Source of the DNA: Fonsecaea monophora
Lineage: Eukaryota > Ascomycota > Eurotiomycetes > Chaetothyriales > Herpotrichiellaceae
DNA length: 64,000 nt
Reading direction: 5' to 3'
Assembly (NCBI RefSeq): GCF_001642475.1
Contig: NW_019173943.1
Coordinates: 372,001 to 436,000 of the forward strand
Made by a program: the position numbers and the translations under genes
Notes under the pieces: model-generated
Seen by the model: only the letters and a program-made list of their open reading frames with translations
The model's database searches: none
What the model was told of the DNA's origin: nothing
Shown here: positions 1 through 11,003 of the stretch, piece by piece
Layout of the letters: every line of letters starts with the position of its first letter
Position numbering within the stretch: the stretch's first letter is position 1

Positions 1-471
1 ATGGCTTCGACGCCCGGTCACCCCTTTTTCCTGATCGTGCTCGAGTCGGTCATGAAGAGGATGACGGAAGAAGGGGACATGGACAACGTGGAAGGCATCA
101 CGGGTCCAGGAAAGCTGTACGACATGATCAACGAATACCGCCAGGAGGACAGCAAATGGGCAGGGGAGGCTCTGGACAAGCACGTGTCCAAGAATCCCAC
201 GGCAAAGCAATTCAACCCGCGCAAGGGATTGAAACATACCATCGAGGTGCTCCCTTTCCAGTACATTTACCCGTACTCGTGGGAGCGAGACGGCGAGGCT
301 TATCGAGAGGTGTGCTGGGCTACCAAGGAGGCCTTCAACGCCGAGCGATGCAAACAGCTCCTCGCCACCGATCACTGGCCGAGTTATACAATTACCTACT
401 GGAGTCACACCTGGACGAGTGGCGGTCATGACGACGGCAATGTACAGAAGCTTGAAATGGCCGATCGATGA
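1..471 (+). CDS. GT32 (OCH1-like) glycosyltransferase, 3' end only
   Basis: The window opens inside a gene. The 156 residues visible up to the TGA at 469-471 match the C-terminal half of fungal GT32 enzymes (Och1-like, sugar-binding DXD family). What can be seen is an ASTPGHPFF segment, a TGPGKLYDMI segment (the family's conserved T-G-P), and a C-terminal YSW / YTITYWSHTW pattern. The DXD metal site would lie upstream, outside the window. The first ATG at base 1 is therefore an internal methionine. Family role: a Golgi type II membrane mannosyltransferase acting on N-glycans or other glycans. The exact sugar and acceptor cannot be told from this fragment. Confidence 0.75.
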   Translation: MASTPGHPFFLIVLESVMKRMTEEGDMDNVEGITGPGKLYDMINEYRQEDSKWAGEALDKHVSKNPTAKQFNPRKGLKHTIEVLPFQYIYPYSWERDGEAYREVCWATKEAFNAERCKQLLATDHWPSYTITYWSHTWTSGGHDDGNVQKLEMADR

Positions 472-1730
472 GGAAACAAGGGGTAGGGGTCGATTACGGA
501 GCCAGCATATAAGACATTTACGTGCGCGCCCAGGGAGTTGGAATGTTTTTTTGATGAAGGTTTGTACCTGGATGGTTCTATCCCCTGGCGAGGATTTTCG
601 TTTCTTGGAGTACAAAAAGATGTCTTCTTTTTTGGGGCCAACTTTTTTTGTTTTTGTTAACGAAGATCATTAGATGAGAGTTTTTGTGCCGGCTAGGATT
701 TTTCTTTGGTCGTGATATTTTTTGCGCGGCGTCGGGGAATGGAGGAAGGAATCTATATCTCTGTGTATATCATCGGCATGTCATCGTCGTTGTTGTCGGT
801 GTCTTGTTTTTGAGAGAGGGGAGAAGGGCAGAATTAGGGGTATGGGTTGACAAGATGAAGAAGTCCGCGTTCTCAGTCCCAGGTGTCAGTTGTCTGTCTC
901 GTCCTGTTGGATGATAGACAGTGGAAAACGAACTCAGATCAATGAAATAATAGAAGTATGGATCTTATGGGTTGTAATACCAGACGTTTCTACTATTGAG
1001 CATTCAAGCCTTCTCCACTGGTTTTTGAATGAATAAAGGAGGGGAAGAGGTTGACGGAGAAAAGAATACCGCCTATGTATCGTATCTTTGTCTTGCCCTG
1101 GCCTCGCATTGGAGGGTAAAATTGATTGTTCAGTTCTGTTCTGTTCAGTTCGGCCATTCTCCGCTATCCCGCTGTACCGAGTACTGTGATACCCGTTATC
1201 TATCCAAGGTATCCAAGATGAACCGTTTTCTTGCAGTGCTCGAGTCTCTCATCTCGTTGTCCTGATATCGTCGTCCCTCTTCGAGTAGGCTTCCATCTGG
1301 TTGATAGCTATATCCGGGCGATTGGTGGTTGTGGACGAAGTTGGTATTTCTCTCACTACACAGCACAGTACAGAACAGTACAGCACAACACAGCAGTTGA
1401 AGAGTGCATTCAAGTCGTATATGACCGTGTATGTGATCAGCTTGAAGAAGATCAATAGATGGTGATTGAGACGAACCAGGGACTGATACATATCTACGCT
1501 CTCTATCCTGCATCTCACATAACTATTACTGAGTGACTGACTGGTCTGTCGGAGTTGACCACTCGATCTCTCATATATAGTCGATAGAATCCGCTGCTGG
1601 GGTTTATTGGAGGAGGGCAGAAAAGGAGGGCAAAAAGCAATATCAACATATCAACATATCATTATATCATTATATCAACACAAACGGCTTACACACACAC
1701 TCTCTCTCTCTCTCGGGTACCAAAAGCAAT
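472..1730. other. Intergenic, no gene seen
   Basis: This is the 3' flank of the GT32 gene and the promoter of the alpha/beta hydrolase. It holds CAGTACAG/ACAGCAC-type short repeats (about 1360-1395), an ATATCA-rich stretch (about 1640-1680), and an (AC)n(TC)n microsatellite at about 1690-1716 just before the next start codon. I see no convincing coding segment. Confidence 0.6.
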
Positions 1731-2687
1731 ATGCCTTTTCTCGAAATCTCCCCCTCGGTGCGCATCAACTACACGATCCACCAGCCCTCCACACCGACAG
1801 AAAAGCCGTGGGTCGTCCTGATCAACGGCCTCGCCGACTCGCAGACCACATGGGCCGCGCAGACCCCGGCCTTTACGGGTGCGGGATACACGGTGCTCAC
1901 GTACGACAACCGCGGCATTGGGCTGTCGTCGCGGCCCGAGAGCGACGACGAGGTCTACACGGCCGAGACCATGGCGGAGGACCTGCGTATCCTGGTCACA
2001 GCACTCAAGTTGCACGGACCGTACCACCTCATGGGCGTCAGCATGGGCGGCATGATTGCGCAGACCTACGCGCTGGCGTACGGCGCCTCTGGAGAAATCG
2101 CCAGCCTCACCCTGGCGTGCACGTACGCCGCGCCGGGACCTTTCTGTAGCAGGATGTTCGCCCTGTGGCGCGACATGGCGCAGCGAATGTCCGTCGCCGA
2201 TGTCATGCGCGACGTGGCCCTGTGGGCATTCACGCCGGCCTGCTTCGCCGTCGACTCGGTCGAGCTCGTTGCCATGGAGGCAGACATGGCCCGCATCGAC
2301 AGCGACATGGGCCTGCGCGCCTATCTGGCCCAGTTGAACGTCATCACCACGTTCGACACGCGCGCCTCGCTGGGACGGCTGGGACAGATTACGCTGGACG
2401 TCAAAGGTGGAAGTGGAGGTGAGAAATCAGAAGGAACAGCAGCAGCAGCAGCATCATCATCATCAAAGATCAAGACCCAAGTCATCGTCCTCGCCGGCGA
2501 ATGCGACATCTTGATCCCCGTATACCTGTCCCACGAGCTACACGCCTTCATTCCCGGGAGTCGGTGGCGCACCACCAGGGGCGGGCACGCCTGCATGTGG
2601 GAGTATCCGGACCAGTTCAACGAGGCGTGCCTGGAGGAGTGGAGGGACGTGGATGAGAAGATTGGTGTTGCTCGTCAAACCAAGTAG
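1731..2687 (+). CDS. Alpha/beta hydrolase, single exon
   Basis: A 318-residue alpha/beta hydrolase with a complete catalytic triad. The nucleophile elbow is GVSMGG (Ser104), the acid is in GECDILIP (Asp259) and the histidine is in GGHACMW (His286). The oxyanion region is INGLADS near residue 32, followed by YDNRGIGLS (58-66), the usual pattern of 3-oxoadipate enol-lactonase or proline-iminopeptidase-like members. Substrate is unknown. A low-complexity insert of Gly/Ser/Glu then poly-Ala and poly-Ser (about 226-247) sits just before the strand carrying Asp259. It is encoded by a GCA/TCA trinucleotide run and is probably a surface loop. The start is the first ATG after the TC microsatellite, and no introns are needed. 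Confidence 0.88.
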   Translation: MPFLEISPSVRINYTIHQPSTPTEKPWVVLINGLADSQTTWAAQTPAFTGAGYTVLTYDNRGIGLSSRPESDDEVYTAETMAEDLRILVTALKLHGPYHLMGVSMGGMIAQTYALAYGASGEIASLTLACTYAAPGPFCSRMFALWRDMAQRMSVADVMRDVALWAFTPACFAVDSVELVAMEADMARIDSDMGLRAYLAQLNVITTFDTRASLGRLGQITLDVKGGSGGEKSEGTAAAAASSSSKIKTQVIVLAGECDILIPVYLSHELHAFIPGSRWRTTRGGHACMWEYPDQFNEACLEEWRDVDEKIGVARQTK

Positions 2688-2854
2688 GCTGGCGAGGGGG
2701 TGGGAGGGTACGAGTCTTGCTTGTGCGTTGTGTTGTGTGTTATATTACTTGCGAGCGAGCGGGCGAGTGAATGAATGAATCAACGACTGAAGGACTCTCT
2801 CTCTGTGTGTGTGTCACGATAACATTTTCATACTCTTCCCTATGTACTTCCCGC

Positions 2855-4923
2855 TCAGCCCACCAGCCTGAACCCGCGATCCGTCTTCTCCCACTTGACG
2901 TCCATCTTCTGGGCCAGGCGCAACACCTCGTGGGGGCTGTGGACGTCGCTGACGACGGCGCGGGCGTCGCTGGTCAGGGGGTGCGAAAACGCCGCGAGGC
3001 TCGACGCCTTCCACAGCAGCGTGTGCTCGCGCACCGTCATGGCCATGGTGCCGAGGAGCAGCACGAGCGCCAGGCCCAGCAGCGCCGCCGGCAGGGCGAT
3101 CCAGCCCCAGCGCACCAGCACGTGCGGGCGGTCCTGGTACACGGCGCCCAAGGCCGCGGGGACGGCGTCCGTGACGAACGCGTACGACCGAATCGTGTCG
3201 CTGAGCGATTTGGCCAGGCTGGCAAACATGCGCTGGAACTGAACGAGGGGCGTCTCCTCGTAGAACAGCGCCCACAGGAACAGCGCGATCGCGCTCGTCG
3301 GCGTGTTTGTCGGGGGCGACCCCGACATGAGTACCTGGCCTTGCCACTGCGTAGCGAAAAACTCCCGCATCGCCCCGATGTTGTTGCTCTGGTACACTCG
3401 GATGTAGCTGGCCGGGTCGGACTGGTTCGTGAAGGACGTCGGCGGCTCCAGCGCGTACACCCCCGGTGAGGTGTAGTTGCCGGTCGAGTAGGTGTCGACG
3501 ACGCGTTCGCTGAGCCGCCCGCGCGACACGGACGTGTTGAACTTTTGCACGCAGTAGTAGATGCCGCACTCAAAGGCCTGCTTGGTGGCGATGCCGTTGA
3601 TGTCGCTCGCCGGCACCAGGTTCCCCCACGCTTCGACTCCGGGGCCCCATTGCGTCTGGATGACCGAGAGCACCGACAGGGCCGTGGCACCGTCAAAGTG
3701 GATCGCGTTGGTCGTGTTGGCCGACACGTCGATCGACGAGTAATTGGCCGACGGCACCCCCGACACGGTCAGCCCGTTGGGCAGCGAGTAGTTGCAGTAA
3801 GGGAGGGAGATGTCAGAGGCACCAACATCCTGCGAGGGTACCAGTTGCGTCCCGCACGATTTCTGCAACGAGGCCGTCACGTCGTGGCACGCGCTGCACA
3901 CGGCCATGGACGTGTACGTTTCGTGCCACGTGCAGTTCCCCGTCGGGCACGACACGTTCTTCACCTCGGACAGGTCCGTGTACTGGTAGATGCCCGAGTA
4001 GATGGCTCCGACCATGTCGTTGGAGATGCTGGTGGCTATTCAACGGGGTTTGTCAGCTCAGATTCATCATGATGGAGGATAAGAACACAGGTTTAAGCCA
4101 GGAAGGGGCTCCGAGGGAGATACTCACTGAGAGAGTTGCTCCCCCAGTCCAGATTCGTGCGTGGGATCCGTGCAATGTCAACCTGCACGGGCTGTAGCGG
4201 ATAGACCACCAGAGCTTGGAACGCGAAGCCAGTTCCCAGGGCGGCAATCACGATCACGGCACCTAGACACGCGAGACGTCTTTGTGGTTCAAATGTCAGC
4301 TTCTCATGATCACGATCGGGGAGGGGTGGTAAGAAAGAGATGATCTCCAAGGATATGATATATGTGACATACCGACAACGCAACGTCCACAATAGCACAA
4401 GCGACCCCAGGGGTCCACGAGCCGCCGACTCGAACTTTTGGAAATCAGCCAGCGGCCGCTTCTCGTTCTGGAACCAGATCCATTTCAACTGGCTGATGCT
4501 GGCAGCGACGGGGATCAGGAGGCCCGAATTGAAGGCCGTCGCAAAGATGGAAATGATGGTGTTGATGGTCAGGTCAAATGATTTGCGGTGTCGCCCGGCG
4601 CCCACGTGCAGCGTCCACGTCGGCGCTTCGTGTCCGTTGTGCACGGCCAGCAGCGCGATCGTGCCGATCAAGCAGCCCAGCGCCAGCGTCCAGCCAAAGA
4701 ACTCGAACAGCCAGTACTTCTCGACGACGTTGAGGATTCGTGCTGCCAGATCCCGAGTTGGTGGTGGCGCCTCGATGCCCTTCTCCGACGGTGGCAGGGC
4801 CGTGGTTTCTGGGACATCCTCGATCTTGATATGGCCTTGCCGTTTGGAGCTGTCGAGGGCTTCCATTGGGAATGCTGTCATGTCCGGCGTCGTTGTTTTT
4901 GGTATTTCTGCTGTCGTTGTCAC
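2855..4923 (-). CDS. DUF3176 multi-pass membrane protein, 3 exons
   Basis: Exons run 4923-4373, 4279-4128 and 4035-2855, joined by GT-AG introns of 93 and 92 bp, and give 627 residues in continuous frame. The N-terminus is polar. It is followed by a hydrophobic segment containing WTLALGCLIGTIALLAV, then further membrane segments (IISIFATAFNSGLLIPVAA; LGAVIVIAALGTGFAFQALVV) and a C-terminal one (LPAALLGLALVLLLGTMAM). The central extracytoplasmic region is Cys-rich (CPTGNCTW, CSACHDV) with several N-glycosylation sequons. This is the layout of the fungal DUF3176 family, whose biochemical role is unknown. A plasma-membrane location is inferred. The two splice junctions restore the conserved membrane segment after LLWTLR. 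Confidence 0.85.
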
Positions 4924-6323
4924 TGCTACAGCTGCTCCTCTCGTTCAGAAAGACGGCGATGCCGGTCCCGCGTCATATTATTGAAATGGCGTCTCCTGAG
5001 CGCCTTCTTCCTAGTAGCTTTCTTTCACGTGTCTGGCAAACACGAGTAGATAGCCAGCCATATCTGGACCTCAACGGCGAGCCCGTGGTGGCGTCGCTTT
5101 TGAGTAGCTGGATGCGGGGCTCCTAACGAACAATAGTTACCCGAGCCACAGGTAGCGGGTGAGTGGATCGGGATCAGGCAACGTCCCCGCCGAAATTGCC
5201 CGAAAGGGGGAGGGACATGGCTTGAAAGAGAAAAGGAAAAGTGGAAATTACATAGACGACCGATTAAGCGGCAGAAACCAGATTTGCAGGAGGGCACAGC
5301 AAACACTCGGTCTGTGTGGTCGGCGTTGGTCTGGACTCGCCTGGATGGCCGAAAAGGGGTGGATACTGTGGGTCCAGCCTTGTCTCCACCTTCCCAACTA
5401 GTGTTGTCCCTTGAGACAGACCTGCATAGTCGAAGCCAAAAAACACCATATTATCTTGATGCTCCAGGGTTCTGGCTCACCCCCAGGGTGCCAGGCTAAG
5501 AGGATCGGTGGAGTCCCTCGCATCGAACCCCCTCAAAATGTGCCTCTGATTGTTCCTTTCGAGCCAAACTTCGACGCCGTCGCCAGCACCAATATGCTCC
5601 CCTAAGAGTTTTTTTCTTTCTATCTTTGGCGAAAGATGCCCCTCGCTAACAGAAATCTCCCGCGCGGACTTTTGTGCCGCAACGACTCGGGTACGAGGAA
5701 ACAGCCCTGTCCGCCACGTGTGATCCGCCAAACATCGAGCTCGCCATCGACCTCGTCCATGCTTTGAGCTATCCCCCCTTTTAACGCTTAGGTACCTACA
5801 AGGACATTGTACTTGTACACTTAGGGCTCCAAGGCAAGCGAGGTCTCGTGCCGATGGATCTGCCAGAGGTCCAATTTTTCCTCTCTCTCTCTCCAGGGCG
5901 GGTCTCTGCAGTCACTTTGGGGCATAGCTCCTCGTTCTGGTCCTGGCTTTGTCTCTGTCCATTCTCCTTTGCCATGTTTGTGGCTTGCTGTGCTCTGCTG
6001 CTGTGCTCGTTCTCGGCGCATCTGAATTGAAACCTTGTCGCCGCATAGGGAGCAAGTCCGGATTGTGGCTCCGCGCGAACAGCGCAAGGAAAAAAAATGA
6101 TGTGCTTGGAGATTTGCCGGTAAGGAACGGCCGCCTCGTGGAGCGGGACGGCTAGAAAGGTAAGAATGGCTCATCTTCCCTCGATGTGCCTCCTCGTATA
6201 ACTATCTCCTTCGACCTTCCGTCCTTCTTTTCAAAGCCGCGCATTCTTTGCTTCTTGCGGACAGGAATTATTTTTCAGGTCAGGTAGTTTCATCCCCCTT
6301 ACCACCTTACATACCTTGACAGG
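4924..6323. other. Divergent promoter region, no gene seen
   Basis: This 1.4 kb separates the divergently transcribed DUF3176 and MscS genes. The longest open frames (under 120 codons) have no recognisable domain and no codon preference like the neighbours. I read it as promoters and 5' UTRs only. Confidence 0.6.
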
Positions 6324-8675
6324 ATGGTCGTCAAAGACGCCATTGTGACGGTACAAGACGCCATGTCCGACTACCAGGACAAGCAGTCGACGCACTACAC
6401 CACCCGCAGTATCGAGATGACACGACAGTCCTCGAGTCCTATCAACAGAGTTCCCTACACGACTCAACGGCAGCTCACTGACAGTGACACCGACGATGAA
6501 GGATTGACCCAGCTTGGTATGAAATGGCAGCGGATAAGGAGAAATGTCCTCCTGCGGTACATCATCTACATTGTGCCTGTGGCCGTCCTGTTGGCCATCC
6601 CCATTGTCCTCTTCGCCACGGTATACAAGGACTCGAGGATCATGTCCACTTACAAAACAACGTCGACAACCCCGCTCACCACCACCAACGTCACCCATGT
6701 CGACCCTGTGACCGGCAACAGCACTTCCGATGTCACTTCGCTGTACAACACCACAACCGCAACCATCTACGAGACTACCACCCACACTGAACACCGTGGC
6801 ATCCGTCTGCTGGGTCTCTTCATCTGGATCGAAGTTGTCTGGGTCCTGCTGTGGGTTGCCAAACTGCTGGCCCAGGCGGTCCCGATCGTGTTCCAAACCG
6901 TCGGTGGAGCCATTCACACGGGCATCCGCAAGTACTGGCTGGTGCTCAAGGCGGTGGAAATCCCGCTGTCGCTCTTTTTCTGGGCCATCCTGTCCATCGC
7001 ATCCTACTCGCTCATCTACGTCTTTGACCAGGACTTCCACAATGACCACGCCGGCAAGATCAAATGGCTCCACACGCTGCACAACGTGCTCAAGGCCTCG
7101 ATCGGCGTCGCGGCCCTGTACCTGGTGGAGAAGATGCTCATCCAGATGGTCAGCGTCAACTACCACGGCAAGCAATTCTACGACAACATCAAGGAGTTGA
7201 AGACGCTCAGCCGGGCCATCGAAACCATGTACGACGTCTCGCGTCGACGGTTCCACGACAACCATCCGGCCTTTATCGAGGATGACCTCGATATCCAGGA
7301 CACCAAGGGATACCGCAAGGACCGGCTCGGTCGACTGAGGAGCAAAGATCAATCCACGGCCATCTTGATGACCAATCTCGGCAACGCCGCCGCCAATGCC
7401 ACCTCGGTGCTCGGATATCTCGTCAGCGACATTGCCGGCAGACAGGTGCTCATGCCCACTGCGTCTGGCCCCGTCGTCGAAGCCGCACTCGAACGGCCCG
7501 TCAGCACCGAAGCCCTCGCCCGCCGGATCTGGAACTCGTTCACCAACTTTGGCGAGACCAAGCTGGATCAAGCCGCCATCACGGCCATGCTCGGACCGGG
7601 CCACGAAGACCAAGCCCTGTACATCCACTCCAAAGTCGACGCCGACGAGAATGGCGACCTCACCATGGAAGAGATGGTCGACCTGGTGAAGAAGGTCGCC
7701 AACGACCGAAAGACCATCTGGGAAGGGGCCAACGACGTCAAAGATGCCATCAAAGTCCTTGACCGCGTGCTGGGCGTCATCGTCTTGATCTTCGTCTTCC
7801 TCATCTACGCAGCCTTCTTCTCCGACTACCTCGCCAACCATTACACCCAGATCTGGTCGACCTTTACCGGTTGTTCGTTCCTGTTCGCCAGCACCGCCGG
7901 TGAGCTCTTTGCCGCCTGTATCACGGTCTTTATCAAGCATCCCTACGACGTCGGTGACCGCATCATCGTCAACGATAGCGAGATGGACGTCGTCAAGATT
8001 TCCCTCCTGTATTCCGTCTTCCGGGAGGTGCAGTCGAAGCAGATGATCCAGATCCCCAACAGCAACATCAACGGCGTCTGGATCAAGAACGTCACCCGGT
8101 CGAAGGAGCTCAGGGAACAAATTTCGCTCAACGTCTCGGTGGGGACGTCGTTCGAGGACATTGAGACCCTTCGCGGGGAGATGCTCAAGTATGTCAGCGA
8201 GCACAAGCGCGACTTCATGCCCATGGTGGACATCCAGCTGATCTCGATCGCGGACCTGTCCAAGCTCGAGCTGCGTGTCGAGTTCCAGCACAAGGGCAAC
8301 TACGCCTCGGACTTTGTCCGCGCACAGCACCGCAGCAAGTTCGTGTGCGCGCTGCTGTCGGCGGTGCGCAAGGTGCCCATCGACGGTCCCGGCGGCGGCG
8401 GCCCGTCAGCCGGATCGATGGAATCGCCCAACTACACGGTGGCCATCACCAGCGACGTGGCCAAGGCGGCCAAGGCGCACTTTGACGAGGAGAAGGACAA
8501 GAAGCGGATGATCCCCAAGACCCACGGGCCTGCCGCCAGTGAGATCGGGGTGGCGGTCGGAGGACCCGTGGGCAGCACGGGGCTCCAGGTCCAATCCAGC
8601 GAGGCGCGAAGCAGGACTGGCGGTTCGGGGCCACGGGGCTCGGACGACTTCACCAATATTTCTCTGCATAGATGA
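6324..8675 (+). CDS. MscS-family mechanosensitive channel with EF-hand
   Basis: A single-exon, 783-residue channel of the fungal/plant MscS type, like Msy1/Msy2 of fission yeast, which act in the ER/nuclear envelope. Visible in order: a cytosolic N-terminus; a membrane segment YIIYIVPVAVLLAIPIVLF (about 75-95); a Thr-rich loop with three N-glycosylation sequons (about 112-155); further membrane segments; an EF-hand loop DADENGDLTMEE (about 437-448); a membrane helix (VLGVIVLIFVFLIYAAFF); and the MscS pore/beta domain containing TGCSFLFASTAGELFA and HPYDVGDRIIV (about 514-548). The C-terminal tail is Gly/Ser-rich. The EF-hand implies Ca2+ gating or modulation. The Thr-rich loop is unusual, but it is in frame with no splice consensus that would remove it. 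Confidence 0.92.
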   Translation: MVVKDAIVTVQDAMSDYQDKQSTHYTTRSIEMTRQSSSPINRVPYTTQRQLTDSDTDDEGLTQLGMKWQRIRRNVLLRYIIYIVPVAVLLAIPIVLFATVYKDSRIMSTYKTTSTTPLTTTNVTHVDPVTGNSTSDVTSLYNTTTATIYETTTHTEHRGIRLLGLFIWIEVVWVLLWVAKLLAQAVPIVFQTVGGAIHTGIRKYWLVLKAVEIPLSLFFWAILSIASYSLIYVFDQDFHNDHAGKIKWLHTLHNVLKASIGVAALYLVEKMLIQMVSVNYHGKQFYDNIKELKTLSRAIETMYDVSRRRFHDNHPAFIEDDLDIQDTKGYRKDRLGRLRSKDQSTAILMTNLGNAAANATSVLGYLVSDIAGRQVLMPTASGPVVEAALERPVSTEALARRIWNSFTNFGETKLDQAAITAMLGPGHEDQALYIHSKVDADENGDLTMEEMVDLVKKVANDRKTIWEGANDVKDAIKVLDRVLGVIVLIFVFLIYAAFFSDYLANHYTQIWSTFTGCSFLFASTAGELFAACITVFIKHPYDVGDRIIVNDSEMDVVKISLLYSVFREVQSKQMIQIPNSNINGVWIKNVTRSKELREQISLNVSVGTSFEDIETLRGEMLKYVSEHKRDFMPMVDIQLISIADLSKLELRVEFQHKGNYASDFVRAQHRSKFVCALLSAVRKVPIDGPGGGGPSAGSMESPNYTVAITSDVAKAAKAHFDEEKDKKRMIPKTHGPAASEIGVAVGGPVGSTGLQVQSSEARSRTGGSGPRGSDDFTNISLHR

Positions 8676-9612
8676 GGATTGTTGCCCGTCGTGAAGAATG
8701 GATCTGACTTATGATGAGGGGTCCGAAGACGAGACAAGGCTTATGGTTTTAGAAATTTCATTGGGTTTCGGCATCTATTGACTGGCAAGCGTAGATTTGT
8801 ACTTTTAGCTCAGCAGGTGGTCTTTTGTGTGTCTGTGACTTTTTTGAACTCCAGACCGAGTAATATACCTCCGCTATTTGTTTGGGGTTGAGAGGGGGCT
8901 ATAATAATGAGAAATGGTCCTTTGAGAAATCCATCCAAAATTGTGGTTTTTCCCCAAGAAACAGATGGCTCTAACATAGCCTCTCTTTTAACGATCAAAT
9001 AAAGGTCGAGAGGACTTGCAGTAATTTACTAATACCCTTAGGTTGGCTTGTCTTGTTTGTTATATTTGCTACTCGGCGAGGCTGCGCAAGGCTGAACCAA
9101 GATCATCGGCGTTTGGAGAAAAAATCTTATGTCATCAGCCGAGGTCTTTCAGTCCGAATCCCCGACCAACTTCGGGAAGCTACACGAGTACAACAAGCAG
9201 ACGAGGCTTTGACGACGACGACCACCAAGTCACTCCATTTTTGTCAGGAAAGACGGGAAAGGCGAGGACAAGGACAAAGACAAGATAAATCCCAACCACA
9301 AAAAAATAAAAGACCCAGGACTGAGAGGACTTGTCAAGCGAGTCAAGTCAGTCAGCATCTCTCCCCAAGTCGATCGATTGCCGGCCACAATTTGAGACAT
9401 TGTCCTTTTGTTCCCCAGCTAGGGATTGGGGACTTGTATTTTTCGACGGGAGATACGAGGATACAGCACAGCACAGCACAGTACCGCATCGTACATTAGG
9501 CATCAAGGCTGGTTCTGCTGGGACGTTCGACCCTACGCACGGAAACGGAGGTGCTCAAGTCCTTTGAATTTGAAGTTTGAGGCCTCTTGATATTGTCGTC
9601 TGTCGAAAAAGG
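8676..9612. other. Intergenic, no gene seen
   Basis: This is the 3' flank of the channel gene and the promoter of the thioesterase. It contains a short CAGCA/ACAGC tandem stretch near 9465-9485. Open frames are short and show no domain. Confidence 0.55.
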
Positions 9613-10294
9613 ATGTTGGGGCTCGATATCGCGGCGAAGCGGAAACGCGTGATTTCGGATTATCCGTACAGGCTGGAGTATCGGACACGATGGTAAGTAC
9701 ACCCACTTCAGCACCAGCAGCGGCACCAACACTTGCACCGTCAATGTACCTCTTTCCGTCTTTCTTTTTCTCTGGCCCATGTGTTCTATCTATTTGAACC
9801 AGTCCCTAATAAACGGCCCCTCGCTAACCCCCGGGGGTGGACTTTGCAGGAGCGACAACGACGTCTTCGGCCACATGAACAACCCGTACTACGGCGTGCT
9901 GTGCGACTCGGTCGCCAACCAGTACCTGATCGAGCGGTGCGGGTACACGATGCACAAGAGCCCGCAGGCCGCCATCATCGCGCACACCTACTTCGACTAC
10001 TTCGGCAGCGTCGAGTACCCCGGCGTCATCGAGGTGGGCCTGCGCGTCGCCCGCCTCGGCAAGTCCAGCGTGCTCTACGAGGTGGGCATCTTCAAAAAGG
10101 GCGAACCCCAGGTCAAGGCCGTCGGGGGGAGCATGCACGTCTGGGTCAGTAACGATCAGGGAGTGCTGGGGCGGCCGACCCCCGAGGGCATGCCGGCGCA
10201 TGTGAGGCGCGGGTATGAGGCGTTGATGGAGCCGGGTGCACTGAGCGGTGAGGGTGGGAACGAGGACGAGGGAAAGCGAAAAGCAAAGTTGTGA
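9613..10294 (+). CDS. Hotdog-fold acyl-CoA thioesterase with PTS1, 2 exons
   Basis: Exon 1 is 9613-9692 and exon 2 is 9850-10294, around a 157-bp intron (GTAAGT...TTTGCAG). The product is 174 residues. The splice recreates the family's start YRTRWSDND followed by FGHMNN, the hotdog (4HBT) active-site segment in which the Asp is catalytic. The C-terminus is KRKAKL, and AKL is a canonical peroxisomal targeting signal, so the enzyme probably hydrolyses acyl-CoA in peroxisomes. The start is the first ATG after an in-frame stop at 9571. The first exon is too short to stand out alone and was found by extending the conserved segment upstream. Fungal members are usually 160-200 aa, so the length fits. 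Confidence 0.88.
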
Positions 10295-10504
10295 GAATGG
10301 CTTGGGTTAGATGGACTCTGATGTCTCTGTGGCGGGCAATGAGGCTTCGTGTTCTGGGTGAAGAATTAAAAATCTCAATATCCCTCACTTTCCCATCTTC
10401 CACTTCTCTTCTTCTCGTAAACCAGCACGCCAGCAAATCGCCCAGCCCCCAAGAGACACACACTAACATCCATCACCACTTCATACACTCATCCTTTTGT
10501 CATC

Positions 10505-11003
10505 CTACTGCAGCCACGTCCATGCGGACATGATGCTCCCCAACCCCGTCACCGCCCCGGTCACACGATCCCCATGGCGCAAATACCACGCACTACTAAT
10601 CCCGTACAGCGCGGCGGTCATGGCGACGATGACCCGGTCCACGCCCGTCCACGCGGCCGGATCGCGCTGCGACAGCTGGTACGTGGACAGCGCGGCGATG
10701 CTGAAGAAGACGCTGCCCTGAAACCAGCCGGCTTTGGCGTAGCAGCGCAGCAGGGCCGGGAGGGCGGACCACGCGGGTAGGCCGAAGGTATTGAGGCCGT
10801 GGACCTTTGCGGTGTGTCAGTATTTTTTAGATAGGTGTGTGTGCCTCTTGGAGAGAAGGTGAGAGAAAGGGGAAGAGAGGGTGGGAGGGAGGTGGCATGA
10901 ATGTATGGTGAAGAAAGGAGGGAGAATAAAAAGACAGACTTACAGTATGTCCCACCGCGACGAGGGCGTGGGTGATGCTCGTAGCCAGCACGACGCGCGA
11001 CAT
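10505..11003 (-). CDS. Small 119-aa membrane protein, 2 exons
   Basis: Exon 1 (11003-10944) encodes MSRVVLATSITHALVAVGHT. Exon 2 (10804-10505) encodes 99 more residues. The 139-bp intron starts GTAAGT, ends CAAAG and is phase 0. The protein is strongly hydrophobic, with about four membrane segments, including LPALLRCYAKAGWFQG, GSVFFSIAALSTYQL, VIVAMTAALYGISSAWYL and VTGLGSIMSAWTWL. I recall similar short four-helix uncharacterised proteins in many filamentous fungi, often with the same THxxxxxGHT and WxQGSVFF pattern, but I know no function. It converges on the thioesterase gene, with 210 bp between the two stop codons. Confidence 0.7.

Noticed and set aside
2771..4072. Plus-strand open frames (up to 232 codons) across the DUF3176 gene
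   Set aside because: Arg/Gln/His-rich mirror frames of a GC-rich gene with no domain. The minus-strand protein has membrane segments and conserved Cys.
5500..5560. tRNA-like box B on the minus strand (GGGGTTCGATG)
   Set aside because: The box departs from GGTTCGANTCC and no matching box A or cloverleaf could be drawn.
6231..8330. 699-codon open frame on the minus strand opposite the MscS channel gene
   Set aside because: It is the mirror frame of a GC-biased gene: Asp/Val/His/Gly-rich, no domain, no splice or start context. The plus-strand protein has clear family motifs.
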